Below are positions 1-8,562 of a stretch of DNA of 64,000 bases, piece after piece. The stretch lies in assembly GCF_050571805.1 (NCBI RefSeq), contig NZ_CP192219.1. One strand, 5' to 3'. Under the pieces are notes generated by a model. That model was not told the DNA's origin. It did not search any database and worked only from the letters and a program-made list of their open reading frames with translations. Source of the DNA: Halodesulfovibrio aestuarii. GTDB lineage: Bacteria > Desulfobacterota > Desulfovibrionia > Desulfovibrionales > Desulfovibrionaceae. A program made the translations under genes and the position numbers. Position 1 is the stretch's first letter, and every line of letters begins with the position of its first letter.

Positions 1-84
1 ATCAAACCCTGCCGCCTCAAATGTAAATGTAAGCAGCTGCCTAATGTCTTCATCATCTTCAACAAGCAATATAGTATTGGCCAT
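1..84 (-). CDS. Response regulator, receiver-domain N-terminus (partial)
   Basis: Only the first 28 codons are in the window; the gene continues off the left edge. The translation begins MANTILLVEDDEDIRQLL, which is the start of a CheY-like receiver domain: a short beta strand followed by the acidic pair that helps bind Mg2+ near the phospho-accepting Asp. The start is well placed, with GGAGGAAACTG directly upstream of the ATG. PhoB/OmpR-type regulators often begin this way, but the output domain is outside the window, so the regulon cannot be named. Confidence 0.85.
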   Translation of the reverse strand, partial: MANTILLVEDDEDIRQLLTFTFEAAGFD

Positions 85-220
85 CAGTTTCCTCCAACTC
101 GCATGACGGTTACATCAGTAATTCATTACAACCTAATGGAGACATGGTTACATCAATATGACAAAATGTATTATTTATGAACAATGGTGTGCAATCATAG
201 CTTTTTTGTTTCAAAAAAAC

Positions 221-256
221 AAAAAAGGCCGAAATCAAACGATTTCGACCTTTTTT
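221..256 (-). terminator. Rho-independent terminator
   Basis: A 16-base stem with one mismatch (221-236 against 241-256), an AAAC loop and A/T runs on both sides. It lies just past the stop of the exonuclease gene on the minus strand, and the runs make it usable in both directions. Confidence 0.85.
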
Positions 257-277
257 GCATTGCTGAAACGCAGTGCA

Positions 278-901
278 TCAATCAAGGGAAACACCAGCCA
301 TAAGACCGGTTTCTTCCATTCTAATGTGAATAAGACGGCTAACCCAAGCATCAGTAGCAGCATATACTATCTGTTGATGTGTCAGCTCCTTGTTCGCCCA
401 GTTGGAGCATTGAGCTCCTTTTGAAATCCTGAAATCCAGCAGGTTTGCAGCAAGGTTGCGCAATCCGTGAGTCTCAAGACCAATATGACGGGCGACCTCT
501 CCCAAGTCAACCACACCTCTGTCTCTGAACGGGGACAGCTTCTGTAAATCTTTAATGTCGTCTCTGACGGCTACTCCGGTTTTTAGAATAGAGTCGTCGG
601 CAAGCAACGAAATAAGAGGTTCACTAAAAGATACCCAGTTCAGCTGGATGAGGAAGACAACATCCGAGCACGCTAATTGAACCAAAGAAGGAAGATTAAT
701 TTTACCTTTTCTGAAAGTCGGCCTTGTTTCGGTATCAAAACCGAGCAAGTCCTCCTCCTTCATGCGGTTTACTGCATACTGCAGTTCACCTTCTGTGCGA
801 ATGAGACAAATGTCGCCATCATATCGCCGTAGCGGTAACGCATTTATCTCTTCTTTGGTAATTTTGCGCTTATATTGTTCTGGATCATACATCATAGTCA
901 T
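278..901 (-). CDS. 3'-5' exonuclease, RNase D-like DEDD domain
   Basis: A 207-residue protein consisting almost only of a DEDD 3'-5' exonuclease domain. Exo I is seen as GFDTET near residue 55, Exo II as GVAVRDDIKDL near residue 110, and Exo III as YAATDAW near residue 185; the tyrosine in the last makes it DEDDy type. Full RNase D carries C-terminal HRDC domains, which are missing, so this resembles the short exonuclease-domain proteins of many bacteria. The substrate (RNA or DNA 3' ends) cannot be told. It ends just before a terminator and looks monocistronic. A second ATG lies two codons downstream of the chosen start. Confidence 0.85.
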   Translation of the reverse strand: MTMMYDPEQYKRKITKEEINALPLRRYDGDICLIRTEGELQYAVNRMKEEDLLGFDTETRPTFRKGKINLPSLVQLACSDVVFLIQLNWVSFSEPLISLLADDSILKTGVAVRDDIKDLQKLSPFRDRGVVDLGEVARHIGLETHGLRNLAANLLDFRISKGAQCSNWANKELTHQQIVYAATDAWVSRLIHIRMEETGLMAGVSLD

Positions 902-971
902 ATTTCGTGGACTGTAAGATACATGACCGCGATGCTCACGTAAAGCACTTTGGCTAACTACGGTTCATGAA

Positions 972-2354
972 CTACATCCTCGCAACACCTAAGAATATCG
1001 CATACAAAGATGTAACGAGCACTACAAATATATGAGTGACTCTGGGAGAAGCAATTCCGAAAAACCGAACTTCAGCCGCTCCATGCTTACAGACTGCGGT
1101 GCAATCCCGACATAATGAGCAGGAGAAGGCCGGCACCCCTGCCTCCAATCGCTCCGGCGTTATCGCATTGTACCGACAGACCGCAATGCAGGCATTACAC
1201 TTTGTACAGTCTTTAGAAAAACGTAACCGCCAAGGGCTTATTTTTCCCAAAAGATTCGACATTACACCTAAAGGGCAAAACGAACTGCAATGCACCATCA
1301 GCTTCATTCGACGGCTCATAAAAAGCATGACCGCAACACCAGTCATTCCAAAGAGTGCAGCAAGCCAGACCGCAACAACTACCGGGACGCCTGACAACCC
1401 CATCCCGAGCGCGATTGCAAAAACAACTACAGCAAGAACAATGCGAACCTTAGGAGCCCATGCAGGCAGACGGCCTGTTCTACCTCTGTGGACACGGCTC
1501 ATTCTATCATCCCATGCGCCAATGTAGCATAAGTGACTACACCATGCAGAACCCACAAGAAGAACAGACACTGAAAAAAGAATGAGCATAAAAAAGCCGC
1601 TGCCTCTAAACAACGGCCCTGCCACAATGAGAGCAGGAACAGGAAGATGCAGTTCGCCGGTCATGAGAAAGGTTTTAAACCCAAGCAATCCCAGCGCAAG
1701 CTGGCTAAAAAAGACAAAGGAAAAGAACGCCCATGCATAGGAACGCACCTTGCGCTGCGTACGCCTGTCCAGCAACACCCCGCATAGCCATGCAGCATAG
1801 ACAGCTATAATAAAGATCTCCACAGACCCGCTTCCCGGAACAAAACGGTCAGCAAGAAGCAGCGTCATATTTTTCGGCATGACACGGCAAAGCCACAAAC
1901 CACCACTTGCCAAAGCAAACACTGCGGTCTGACTGAGCGCCGTTGATCTCCCTTTAAAAAAACGGGCATCTGCTTTCTCTGTGGTCAGAATCCATGCCCC
2001 TAACAGGCTAAAGGCACATACACCGACCATGATCACCACAAGCCGCATCCAAGGCTGCCCTTCCGCCATACGGATTTGAACAAAATCTATCCCTGTCTGA
2101 ACCCAAAGGAATGAACTGATAAAAAGAGTTGCTGAACAAACAAAGCGCGCCCAGCCGAGTCGGGTAAAAACCAGACCGGACATGGCAACAATAGCAACGG
2201 CCAGCCCCATATCACCGAACCGAAAAAAATGTGCAGCCAAAAGCAGCAAGCCCAACACAGGGACAACAAGCCACCCTGCATGAAGCGGAGGAACTGATGG
2301 TTCCTCGTAGGCAGTAATCACTGCCGGATCACACTTTTTTTGCGGTGTAGTCAT
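972..2354 (-). CDS. Polytopic membrane protein with C-terminal 4Fe-4S ferredoxin motifs (NapH/NosR-like)
   Basis: A 460-residue protein with about eight or more hydrophobic segments, a CSSFCPLG motif near residue 355, and two 4Fe-4S motifs near residue 385 onward (CTKCNACIAVC and CSLCRDCTAVC), followed by a last TM segment. This layout matches the Fer4_5 membrane ferredoxin family (NapH, NosR C-terminal half, RdxA/CcoG), which moves electrons between the quinone pool or cytoplasm and a redox enzyme. It starts 3 bp after the stop of the upstream sulfite reductase-like gene, so the two are almost certainly co-transcribed. That suggests it supplies electrons to its partner, but this is inference. 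Confidence 0.8.
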   Translation of the reverse strand: MTTPQKKCDPAVITAYEEPSVPPLHAGWLVVPVLGLLLLAAHFFRFGDMGLAVAIVAMSGLVFTRLGWARFVCSATLFISSFLWVQTGIDFVQIRMAEGQPWMRLVVIMVGVCAFSLLGAWILTTEKADARFFKGRSTALSQTAVFALASGGLWLCRVMPKNMTLLLADRFVPGSGSVEIFIIAVYAAWLCGVLLDRRTQRKVRSYAWAFFSFVFFSQLALGLLGFKTFLMTGELHLPVPALIVAGPLFRGSGFFMLILFSVSVLLVGSAWCSHLCYIGAWDDRMSRVHRGRTGRLPAWAPKVRIVLAVVVFAIALGMGLSGVPVVVAVWLAALFGMTGVAVMLFMSRRMKLMVHCSSFCPLGVMSNLLGKISPWRLRFSKDCTKCNACIAVCRYNAITPERLEAGVPAFSCSLCRDCTAVCKHGAAEVRFFGIASPRVTHIFVVLVTSLYAIFLGVARM

Positions 2355-2357
2355 ATA

Positions 2358-3023
2358 TTATCCTTTGCAACTAAGTTTTTTTGCCGGATCCAGCCGCTGC
2401 ATTAATGATTCGTAATTTTCCTCTACAAGAGTGCCGAAACGAAGCTTAGGACGGTACTGTTCCATGTAGTAGAAGACACATTCAGCGACAATTGCAAGAA
2501 CCTGCTTTTCACAGAAAATTCCGCCAAGCTCGGATGCAAGACGCGGATGCCTGCCCAGTTTACCACCGAGCACTACCCTGTATCCATCTTCCACAGCGCG
2601 AATAGCTCGTTCCGGACATTTTTCCATGCACATACCACATTTCATGCACTGCGCCAGATCAAAAACAGGCTCACCCTTGTCATAGGAAATCGCCTTGTCC
2701 GGACAAATTCGTCCACATAGTCCGCAATGCGAACACATATCAGGAACAAGCTCCGGCTGCTTTGCGCGAATAATGCCGATATCCGCAACATGAGGCCGCG
2801 AACACCCGTTAGGACATGCAGCCACAGAAATTTTAAGCGTATGATGATGCAGTAACGGCCCATTAATTTGTGATCGTAAAAAAGCATCCCACCCTGTCTG
2901 CTCCACAACGTTACGTATCGCGGCAGGAAAGGCGTTGTCAGATTGTATTGCAAAACGACAGTTACCACCGGAGATACCGCGACAGGCAGTAATTTCTATA
3001 GATTCGACAGCTGGTTTAGACAT
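2358..3023 (-). CDS. Assimilatory-type sulfite/nitrite reductase-like protein with two 4Fe-4S motifs
   Basis: The protein has 221 residues from an ATG preceded by GGAG at good spacing; a longer reading frame to 3095 lacks a ribosome site and the extra residues look non-coding. The N-terminal part has ITACRGISGGNCRFAI and ACPNGCSRP, cysteine motifs like those binding siroheme/4Fe-4S in the NIR_SIR family. The C-terminal part has two ferredoxin motifs, CSHCGLCGRICP and CMKCGMCMEKCP. Size and layout resemble the small single-chain assimilatory-type sulfite reductases of Desulfovibrio and the AsrC subunit. It forms an operon with the membrane ferredoxin downstream. Actual substrate is not shown. 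Confidence 0.78.
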   Translation of the reverse strand: MSKPAVESIEITACRGISGGNCRFAIQSDNAFPAAIRNVVEQTGWDAFLRSQINGPLLHHHTLKISVAACPNGCSRPHVADIGIIRAKQPELVPDMCSHCGLCGRICPDKAISYDKGEPVFDLAQCMKCGMCMEKCPERAIRAVEDGYRVVLGGKLGRHPRLASELGGIFCEKQVLAIVAECVFYYMEQYRPKLRFGTLVEENYESLMQRLDPAKKLSCKG

Positions 3024-3174
3024 AAAAACTCCATGGATAATAGGACAACTTGATACCAACAACCGGCACAGCAACGCTTGGAAAAGCGGATGCACTGTTC
3101 ACGGCACCCGTAGAAAACAGCATGTATATAAAATTCAGGTATCAGGTTGAACCAGTTACATGACAATAAAAAAA

Positions 3175-3215
3175 CGGCACAAAATAGCTGTGACATACAT
3201 CACACTCTTGTGCCG
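3175..3215 (-). terminator. Terminator of mnmE with an embedded TGTGA-N6-TCACA palindrome
   Basis: CGGCACAA (3175-3182) pairs with TTGTGCCG (3208-3215), and on the minus strand the stem is followed by seven T, as in a Rho-independent terminator, about 70 bp after the mnmE stop. The loop holds TGTGACATACATCACA (3189-3204), which has the form of a CRP/FNR-superfamily operator and lies about 165 bp upstream of the sulfite reductase-like start. It may be an inner hairpin of the terminator, an operator, or both. Confidence 0.6.
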
Positions 3216-3283
3216 TCATTCTGGTAGAATTAAGTGCTATCGAGAAATTATCCTGATAAAGGACAACGCTCAAGTACTTACTT

Positions 3284-4660
3284 TTATTTACCGATACAGA
3301 AGCTCTCAAATATTTTATTCAAAATTTCATTCGGCGTTGTTTCGCCTGTAATTTCAGACAAAATCGAGCATGCTGTTTCCAGTCGAACGCCGAGCAGATC
3401 ATATGGAACTTGCATCGCAAGGTCTTCAAGCAGCCCTTCGAGTTCTGTAGCAGATTGTTCAAGAGCAAGGCTCTGTCGCAAGTTAGGAACCAGATCGCCA
3501 GCCTCAGGTTCTTTTGCATCACCATTGCGGGTAAGAATATTAGTTCGGATTGCTTCTGCAAGCATATCCAATCCATCACCCAATTTTGCAGAAATCTGTA
3601 CTACTGCGCAGTCGGCTGTATCAATTTCCTGTGCTTCATCAACCAAATCCACTTTGTTCCACACAAGAAGAACTTTTTCTGCACCTACAGACGCAATCAA
3701 CTCTTTTTCATGCTGACCAAGTCCGTGGGTTGCATCAACAACAAGCAGTACCAGATCGGCCTGTGACGCAAGATCACGGCTGAGCCGGACGCCTTCCTGT
3801 TCTACGATGTCACCAGTCTCACGAAGCCCTGCTGTATCAACAAGTCGAATTGGCAAACCATCAAAAGTTAGATGTTCTTCCAAAAAATCACGGGTTGTAC
3901 CCGGAATATCGGTGACAATAGCACGCTTACGACCAAGCAGACCGTTCATCAAGCTTGATTTTCCTGCGTTTACCTGCCCTGCGAGGACAACAAGCGCGCC
4001 ATCGCGCCAACAGCGAGCACGGTCGAAGTTTCCAAGCAATGTACGAAGTGCGTCCATTACGGACGTAATGTCGTCAGTAAATTCCTGCGGATCGAGACAT
4101 TCCAAATCTTCTTCCGGAAAATCCACAGCAACACACAGTTTCATACGAACGATTTCGAGGCGGGTACGCAGTTCACCAATACGCTGCCCAAGCAAGCCAT
4201 CCAGTTTTGCCTGAGCAAGGCGGACACCTTCACGAGCCGGAGCTGCAATCATTTCTGCAATAGCTTCAACCTGTGTTAAGTCCATACGCCCGTTCAGGAA
4301 AGCGCGCTTGGAAAATTCACCACAGTCTGCGGGACGTGCGCCAAGGGAAAAAATCGCCTCAAGCACACTGCTTAAAATTGCCGGCCCACCATGACAGTGG
4401 ATTTCGGCACTTTCTTCACCGGTGAACGTATTCGTACCCGGCATATGCACAACCAGCACATCGTCCAGATCTTCACCTTTTGCATCCAAAATGTGTCCAT
4501 GATGAAGCACCCAAGGGCGAAAATCTGTAAAACTTTTGCTGGAAGAGCGGAACAGCTTGCGAAGGATAGCACCGGAATCATCACCGCTGATGCGGATAAT
4601 ACCGATACCGCCCTGCCCCATTGCTGTGGCGATTGCTGCAATTGTATCGTTCTGGGTCAT
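3284..4660 (-). CDS. mnmE: tRNA uridine-5-carboxymethylaminomethyl modification GTPase MnmE
   Basis: With MnmG this GTPase modifies the wobble uridine (position 34) of several tRNAs, working as a K+-dependent dimer. The 458-residue length is normal. Visible are the N-terminal tetrahydrofolate-binding domain (GQGGIGIIRISG near residue 15), a central helical domain, an inserted G domain with P-loop GQVNAGKSS near residue 225, switch region DIPGTTRD, DTAGLRE and NKVD, and the hallmark C-terminal FCIGK. The start is the ATG giving MTQNDTIAAIA, preceded by AGGA; a 13-residue upstream extension is not conserved in type. It follows jag in the usual order of the rpmH-rnpA-yidD-yidC-jag-mnmE cluster. 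Confidence 0.97.
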   Translation of the reverse strand: MTQNDTIAAIATAMGQGGIGIIRISGDDSGAILRKLFRSSSKSFTDFRPWVLHHGHILDAKGEDLDDVLVVHMPGTNTFTGEESAEIHCHGGPAILSSVLEAIFSLGARPADCGEFSKRAFLNGRMDLTQVEAIAEMIAAPAREGVRLAQAKLDGLLGQRIGELRTRLEIVRMKLCVAVDFPEEDLECLDPQEFTDDITSVMDALRTLLGNFDRARCWRDGALVVLAGQVNAGKSSLMNGLLGRKRAIVTDIPGTTRDFLEEHLTFDGLPIRLVDTAGLRETGDIVEQEGVRLSRDLASQADLVLLVVDATHGLGQHEKELIASVGAEKVLLVWNKVDLVDEAQEIDTADCAVVQISAKLGDGLDMLAEAIRTNILTRNGDAKEPEAGDLVPNLRQSLALEQSATELEGLLEDLAMQVPYDLLGVRLETACSILSEITGETTPNEILNKIFESFCIGK

Positions 4661-4697
4661 GTGACTGTGTCCTAAAATATTTTCATAAGAGTAACAC

Positions 4698-4728
4698 AAA
4701 AAAGAGGAGCCGAGGGCTCCTCTTTTTT
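4698..4728 (-). terminator. Rho-independent terminator between jag and mnmE
   Basis: A perfect 14-bp stem (4698-4711 with 4715-4728) and a GAG loop, with A6 and T6 flanks. It lies between the jag stop (4750) and the mnmE start (4660) on the minus strand, so it would end or attenuate transcription before mnmE; the flanks also allow termination in the other direction. Confidence 0.9.
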
Positions 4729-4749
4729 AATGACTGTATCGTCAAAACG

Positions 4750-5925
4750 CTATTTGCGCTTACGACCGATGATAACACGCTTGAGCGGGCCATCACCTTT
4801 ACTGCGGGTCTGGATTTCGTCATCCTCTTGCAAAGCAAGATGAACCACGCGGCGATGGTAGGAGCTGAGCGGACGAGTTGACTGCGGTTTTCCCATGCTT
4901 TTAGCTTTTTCAGCCAAATGCAGAGCTATGTCGCGCAATTTATCATCCTGACGCTCACGGTAGTCGCCAGTATCCAGTTGAACTCGCACTGCAACACCGA
5001 ACATCTTAGCGATAATACGGTTTGCAAGATACTGGAATGAAGCAAGAGTCTGGCCTTCACGACCAATCAGGAGTCCAGAATTCTCACCGCTTGAAATGGA
5101 AGCTTTAACGCGTCCGTCTTCAATACGGGCTTCAACCGGAGTCTCACCGATTACAGGAGTAATAAGGCGGTTTACTACTTCTGTTACCACCTTCAAAAGC
5201 TCAGTCTGATCGAGCTCATCAAGGTTTGCTTCAGGGATCGGATCCGCTTTTACCGGTTCAAATGCAGTTTCCGGTTTTGAAGCCGGACGCTGTCTTCTTG
5301 GAGCCGGAGCATTATCCTGTTTCGGAGAATGCTGTTTCTGCGGACGACGGCGCTGGTTATTACGACCACGCGCTTGTCCTTCCTGCGTCTCTTCGCCTGT
5401 CTCTTGTTTTTTACGAGCAGGTTTTGCACCTTGAGGCTTTTCAGAAGGCCTCTGAGTCAGTTTTTTCTGACCACGGCTGCCTTCCGGCTTAGAGCGCTGG
5501 GAACGACCACGTTCCTGTTTTGGTTTTGCAGTCTGAGCTTCTTCGGAAGAGGCTTCAGGCTTTTCTTTTGCTTTTTGTTGATTAACAGGCTGAGGCTTTT
5601 CAGAACGTTTATTTGGACGTTCCTGCCGTTGTTTCGGCTTCTCAGTCTTGCGCTCGGTTGTTGGTTCCGCCGTAACCGATGCGGCATTTTTCTTAGATCG
5701 TCGGGAAGTCTCTGAAGGGGCAGACAATGCCTGCGAATCAAACTGAACCTGCATTCTGCGGGCTCTAATTCTAGCTTTCTTTGCCCCAACTAAACCAAAA
5801 ATACCGGTCTTCGCGTCATTAATGAGGTCAATTTCCAGTTTTTCCCGAGGACTATTGAAGTAGCTGCACGCTTCCTCAATAGCGCTGTCAAGGGTTTTAC
5901 CCTTGAACTCTTTGTATCCATCCAT
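4750..5925 (-). CDS. jag: Jag/KhpB RNA-binding protein (Jag_N, KH and R3H domains)
   Basis: A 391-residue protein with three regions. Residues 1-55 are the Jag_N domain (start MDGYKEFKGKTLDSAIEEA). Residues about 65-215 are a long basic, Lys/Glu/Arg/Gln/Pro-rich linker of low complexity. Residues about 235-391 carry a KH-like fold with the GREG loop (LLIGREGQTL) and an R3H domain with SSYHRR. The family binds many RNAs and affects cell division and envelope growth. The linker is much longer than in the classical protein of about 205-250 residues, as in other Deltaproteobacteria. It sits next to yidC, the usual partner. Confidence 0.93.
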   Translation of the reverse strand: MDGYKEFKGKTLDSAIEEACSYFNSPREKLEIDLINDAKTGIFGLVGAKKARIRARRMQVQFDSQALSAPSETSRRSKKNAASVTAEPTTERKTEKPKQRQERPNKRSEKPQPVNQQKAKEKPEASSEEAQTAKPKQERGRSQRSKPEGSRGQKKLTQRPSEKPQGAKPARKKQETGEETQEGQARGRNNQRRRPQKQHSPKQDNAPAPRRQRPASKPETAFEPVKADPIPEANLDELDQTELLKVVTEVVNRLITPVIGETPVEARIEDGRVKASISSGENSGLLIGREGQTLASFQYLANRIIAKMFGVAVRVQLDTGDYRERQDDKLRDIALHLAEKAKSMGKPQSTRPLSSYHRRVVHLALQEDDEIQTRSKGDGPLKRVIIGRKRK

Positions 5926-5967
5926 GCATACACCTCAGAAGGTAATCGCGTTTCAAAAACAGAGGCG

Positions 5968-7584
5968 TTACGCCTTACGTAGCATGAGCCACTGCTGGAA
6001 GATGGAGAGCACGTTGTTTACAAGCCAATACACCACAAGACCGGCAGGGAAGTTCAAGAACATAAACGTAAAGACTACTGGCATGATGAGCATCATCTTA
6101 CGCTGAGTCGGGTCGCCGGTGCTCGGGCTGAGCAGCTGCTGGAGCAGCATGGTTGCACCCATCACAATAGGAGTGATGTAGTATGGGTCTGGTGCAGATA
6201 AGTCAGAAAGCCAAGGCATGTTTGTAAACGGCAAGAAATCAATGAAAGAAGCATGACGCAACTGAATTGCGTTAAGCAACGCCTGATATAAGCCGAAGAA
6301 CACTGGAATCTGGATAACCATCGGCAGACAACCACCTACAGGGTTTACCTTGTAAGTTTTGTACAATGCCATGACTTCCGCATTCTGTTTTTCGCGATCA
6401 TCTGCATACTTTTCGCGAATCTTCTGCATCATAGGCTGGAGCTTTTTCATAGACTCCATTGATTTATAGCTCTTACGAGACAATGGCCAGAATGCTATCT
6501 TGATAAGAATGGTAAGCAAGATAATTGCTACACCGTAGTTACCTACATATTGCTCAAAGAAGTTAATCATTTTGAGCATTGGCACTGCGAGAACAGTAAA
6601 GAATCCGTAGTTTTCAGCTGCGCTCAAAGTATTAGGAGCGGCGGCAAGATACTTGGTGATCTTAGGGCCAAAGTAGTAGGTGGCAGTCGAAGTTGACAGG
6701 TTACCGGGAGCAATTCCGATATTATCTTTTTCAAGAGCAATTCTATACACGCCGCTCTGGAACTTAGCTTTCAGAGCAAGATCAGCACCTTTAGGTGCTA
6801 TGGCTGCAATAAAGTAGTTGCTTTCCACACCTGCCCACATCATAGGCAGAGTGCTGCTGATGCCGTTTCCGAGATCTTCAACATCATCTTCAGTATCAAG
6901 ACCTTCGGCGTCAGTAAACCATGCAACACGTGTTTTATTGTACGGGTTGCCAGCGTCGGCCATACTGTCGGCATCAAGAGTGTAGTCCAATCGAACATTA
7001 CGCGGGCTGGTACCTGCGTTAATGATATTAGTCTTTTCAGTAATGGTGTAGGTATCTGCTGTAAATGAGAATTCACGCTCAATACGCAACCCATTAACTT
7101 CACCAACAAACACGAGCATACCGTTCTTACCATTTTCGAGGGTAAGATCAGAGCCTTTCAAGCTCCATGCTGCATTTTCCCAGGTACGGTCGCCATCAAT
7201 AAGGAGGCCAAGAGGAGCAAATGCAGAAGCTGGTTTGCCGATGAGATCAACTTTTGGAGAATCAGGGGTATTTTCAGCTTTGTAATTTTTAAGAACAAAG
7301 CTCTGCAACACACCGCCATTAGAATGGAATATCGCAGTGTAAAGGGGAGTATCAACAGTAACAGTGCGTCCATTTTCAGCTTTGAAAACTGGCAGTTCTG
7401 GTGCTGGTGTGTTTTGTGCTGGCTGAACCTTCGCAGGGGCTTTGGAATCTGCCTTTGCAGTTTCTTGTACTGCAGTCTGTTCAACAGGCTGCGGTAACCA
7501 CCCCATGTACTCGGCAAGGTAATTCCACCCAACGGTGATAACCAGGCAGAGCACAACGGTAATTATGACTCGGTTTTTATCCAT
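5968..7584 (-). CDS. yidC: Membrane protein insertase YidC
   Basis: YidC inserts and folds inner-membrane proteins, alone or with SecYEG. The 538-residue protein has an N-terminal TM segment (residues about 5-22), a Pro/Ala/Lys linker, a periplasmic beta-rich P1 domain to about residue 330, and the conserved five-TM insertase core at the C-terminus, with AIILLTILIKIAFWPLSRKS, the cytoplasmic coiled coil KSMESMKKLQPMMQKIREKY and NPVGGCLPMVIQIPVF. GAGGG lies just ahead of the ATG. It lies between yidD and jag, as in most Gram-negative genomes. Confidence 0.97.
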   Translation of the reverse strand: MDKNRVIITVVLCLVITVGWNYLAEYMGWLPQPVEQTAVQETAKADSKAPAKVQPAQNTPAPELPVFKAENGRTVTVDTPLYTAIFHSNGGVLQSFVLKNYKAENTPDSPKVDLIGKPASAFAPLGLLIDGDRTWENAAWSLKGSDLTLENGKNGMLVFVGEVNGLRIEREFSFTADTYTITEKTNIINAGTSPRNVRLDYTLDADSMADAGNPYNKTRVAWFTDAEGLDTEDDVEDLGNGISSTLPMMWAGVESNYFIAAIAPKGADLALKAKFQSGVYRIALEKDNIGIAPGNLSTSTATYYFGPKITKYLAAAPNTLSAAENYGFFTVLAVPMLKMINFFEQYVGNYGVAIILLTILIKIAFWPLSRKSYKSMESMKKLQPMMQKIREKYADDREKQNAEVMALYKTYKVNPVGGCLPMVIQIPVFFGLYQALLNAIQLRHASFIDFLPFTNMPWLSDLSAPDPYYITPIVMGATMLLQQLLSPSTGDPTQRKMMLIMPVVFTFMFLNFPAGLVVYWLVNNVLSIFQQWLMLRKA

Positions 7585-7600
7585 GGGCCCTCAATAGCTC

Positions 7601-7849
7601 CTATGCATAGGGATTTTTATCTTTGGAAGGCGGGACGGGATCGTGCCCCCCTGCAGACCAGGGGTTACAACGCAAAATGCGCCATACGGCAAGAGCGGAT
7701 CCCTTCAAGAAGCCGTGGCGCATCACGGCCTGCGCCGCATACTCTGAACACGTAGGGACAAAGCGGCAAGCAGGCGGAAAAAGAGGCGAAATACAGAGCT
7801 GGTAAAATCGTATAGGCGCTACCAGCAGCGTGCGGAAGAGTTTCTTCAT
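7601..7849 (-). CDS. yidD: Membrane protein insertion efficiency factor YidD
   Basis: An 82-residue protein with the family signature YQLCISPLFPPACRFVPTCS and EYAAQAVMRHG, then RILRCNPWSAGGHDPVP. An amphipathic N-terminus attaches it to the inner face of the membrane, where it assists YidC-dependent insertion. Its ATG overlaps the rnpA stop by one base (TAATG), so the two are translationally coupled. Confidence 0.95.
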   Translation of the reverse strand: MKKLFRTLLVAPIRFYQLCISPLFPPACRFVPTCSEYAAQAVMRHGFLKGSALAVWRILRCNPWSAGGHDPVPPSKDKNPYA

Positions 7850-8235
7850 TACGCTTCGTCTTCCCCATCCCGAGCTGACCTTTCACGTAGCTTGTGAATG
7901 ATAGGCAAAAGTTCCTGTGTGACAAAATGCAGGTCAACACACTCAGGATTCAATCGGCGTTTTGGCACAACAACTAAATCAATGCCGTTCGGTATTTCCC
8001 GCTGATTCAGTCGAAAAAACTCACGCAACACACGTTTCACGCGGTTACGTTGTACTGCCGATCCTGTTTTCTTCGTTACAGCCAACCCCACTCGCCATAA
8101 GGCGAGGGGTTCTTCCTTTTCTAAAACAAACAGAACGAAATTTTTAGAAAAGTATCGGCGGCCTTCATCGTAACATTTTACGAATTCAGGCCGCCGGGTC
8201 AGCCGATGTGTTCTTGGGAACGTTAGGCAGATAAT
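7849..8235 (-). CDS. rnpA: Ribonuclease P protein component RnpA, probable non-AUG start
   Basis: RnpA is the protein cofactor of RNase P, which cuts the 5' leader from pre-tRNAs. The signature RNRVKR lies in the C-terminal half. The first normal start codon in frame is a GTG at 8091, but the frame is open upstream and encodes the conserved N-terminus LTFPRTHRLTRRPEFVKCYD followed by EGRRYFSKNFVLF, so the real protein starts earlier. In the stretch 8221-8247 there is no ATG, GTG or TTG; ATT at 8233-8235, with AAAGG nine bases upstream, is the best candidate. This overlaps the rpmH end by 13 bp and gives 128 residues, normal for the family. Confidence 0.85.
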   Translation of the reverse strand: MICLTFPRTHRLTRRPEFVKCYDEGRRYFSKNFVLFVLEKEEPLALWRVGLAVTKKTGSAVQRNRVKRVLREFFRLNQREIPNGIDLVVVPKRRLNPECVDLHFVTQELLPIIHKLRERSARDGEDEA

Positions 8236-8357
8236 TTCGCACGACCTTTAGCGCGTCTGCGACGAAGAATCGCACGACCACCAACGGTTTTGAGACGAGC
8301 ACGAAAACCGTGGGTTCTTTTGCGCTTAATTTTGCTAGGCTGGTAAGTTCTCTTCAT
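8223..8357 (-). CDS. rpmH: 50S ribosomal protein L34
   Basis: A 44-residue basic protein beginning MKRTYQPSKIKRKRTHGF and ending AKGRAKLSA, a full-length L34 of the large ribosomal subunit. The ATG has AAAGGAG upstream at good spacing. It is first in the rpmH-rnpA-yidD-yidC-jag-mnmE run, with a sigma70-like promoter directly upstream. It is easy to miss because of its length. Confidence 0.97.
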   Translation of the reverse strand: MKRTYQPSKIKRKRTHGFRARLKTVGGRAILRRRRAKGRAKLSA

Positions 8358-8388
8358 GAGATGACTCCTTTAAAAAAATGAACGGCCT

Positions 8389-8417
8389 CTTCTACAGAGT
8401 TAATACGTTCACGTCAA
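8389..8417 (-). promoter_or_regulatory. Putative sigma70 promoter of rpmH
   Basis: On the minus strand TTGACG (8412-8417) and TAGAAG (8389-8394) are separated by 17 bp, 32 bp upstream of the rpmH start. The -35 box is strong and the -10 box matches 4 of 6. Confidence 0.5.
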
Positions 8418-8562
8418 GTTTATCATAAACATACAAAACGTCAGCCCCCGTTTTACCGGCAGCTGACTATAAATAACAAAATATAGTACCGAACAGCTGT
8501 GTATACATAGAGGGTTTTGCTTGTACCATCAAGCATAAACCCTCACTTATAGCTATTTTTCA

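Noticed and set aside
8358..8562. Replication origin next to rpmH
   Set aside because: No clear run of DnaA boxes (TTATCCACA) and no dnaA gene nearby.
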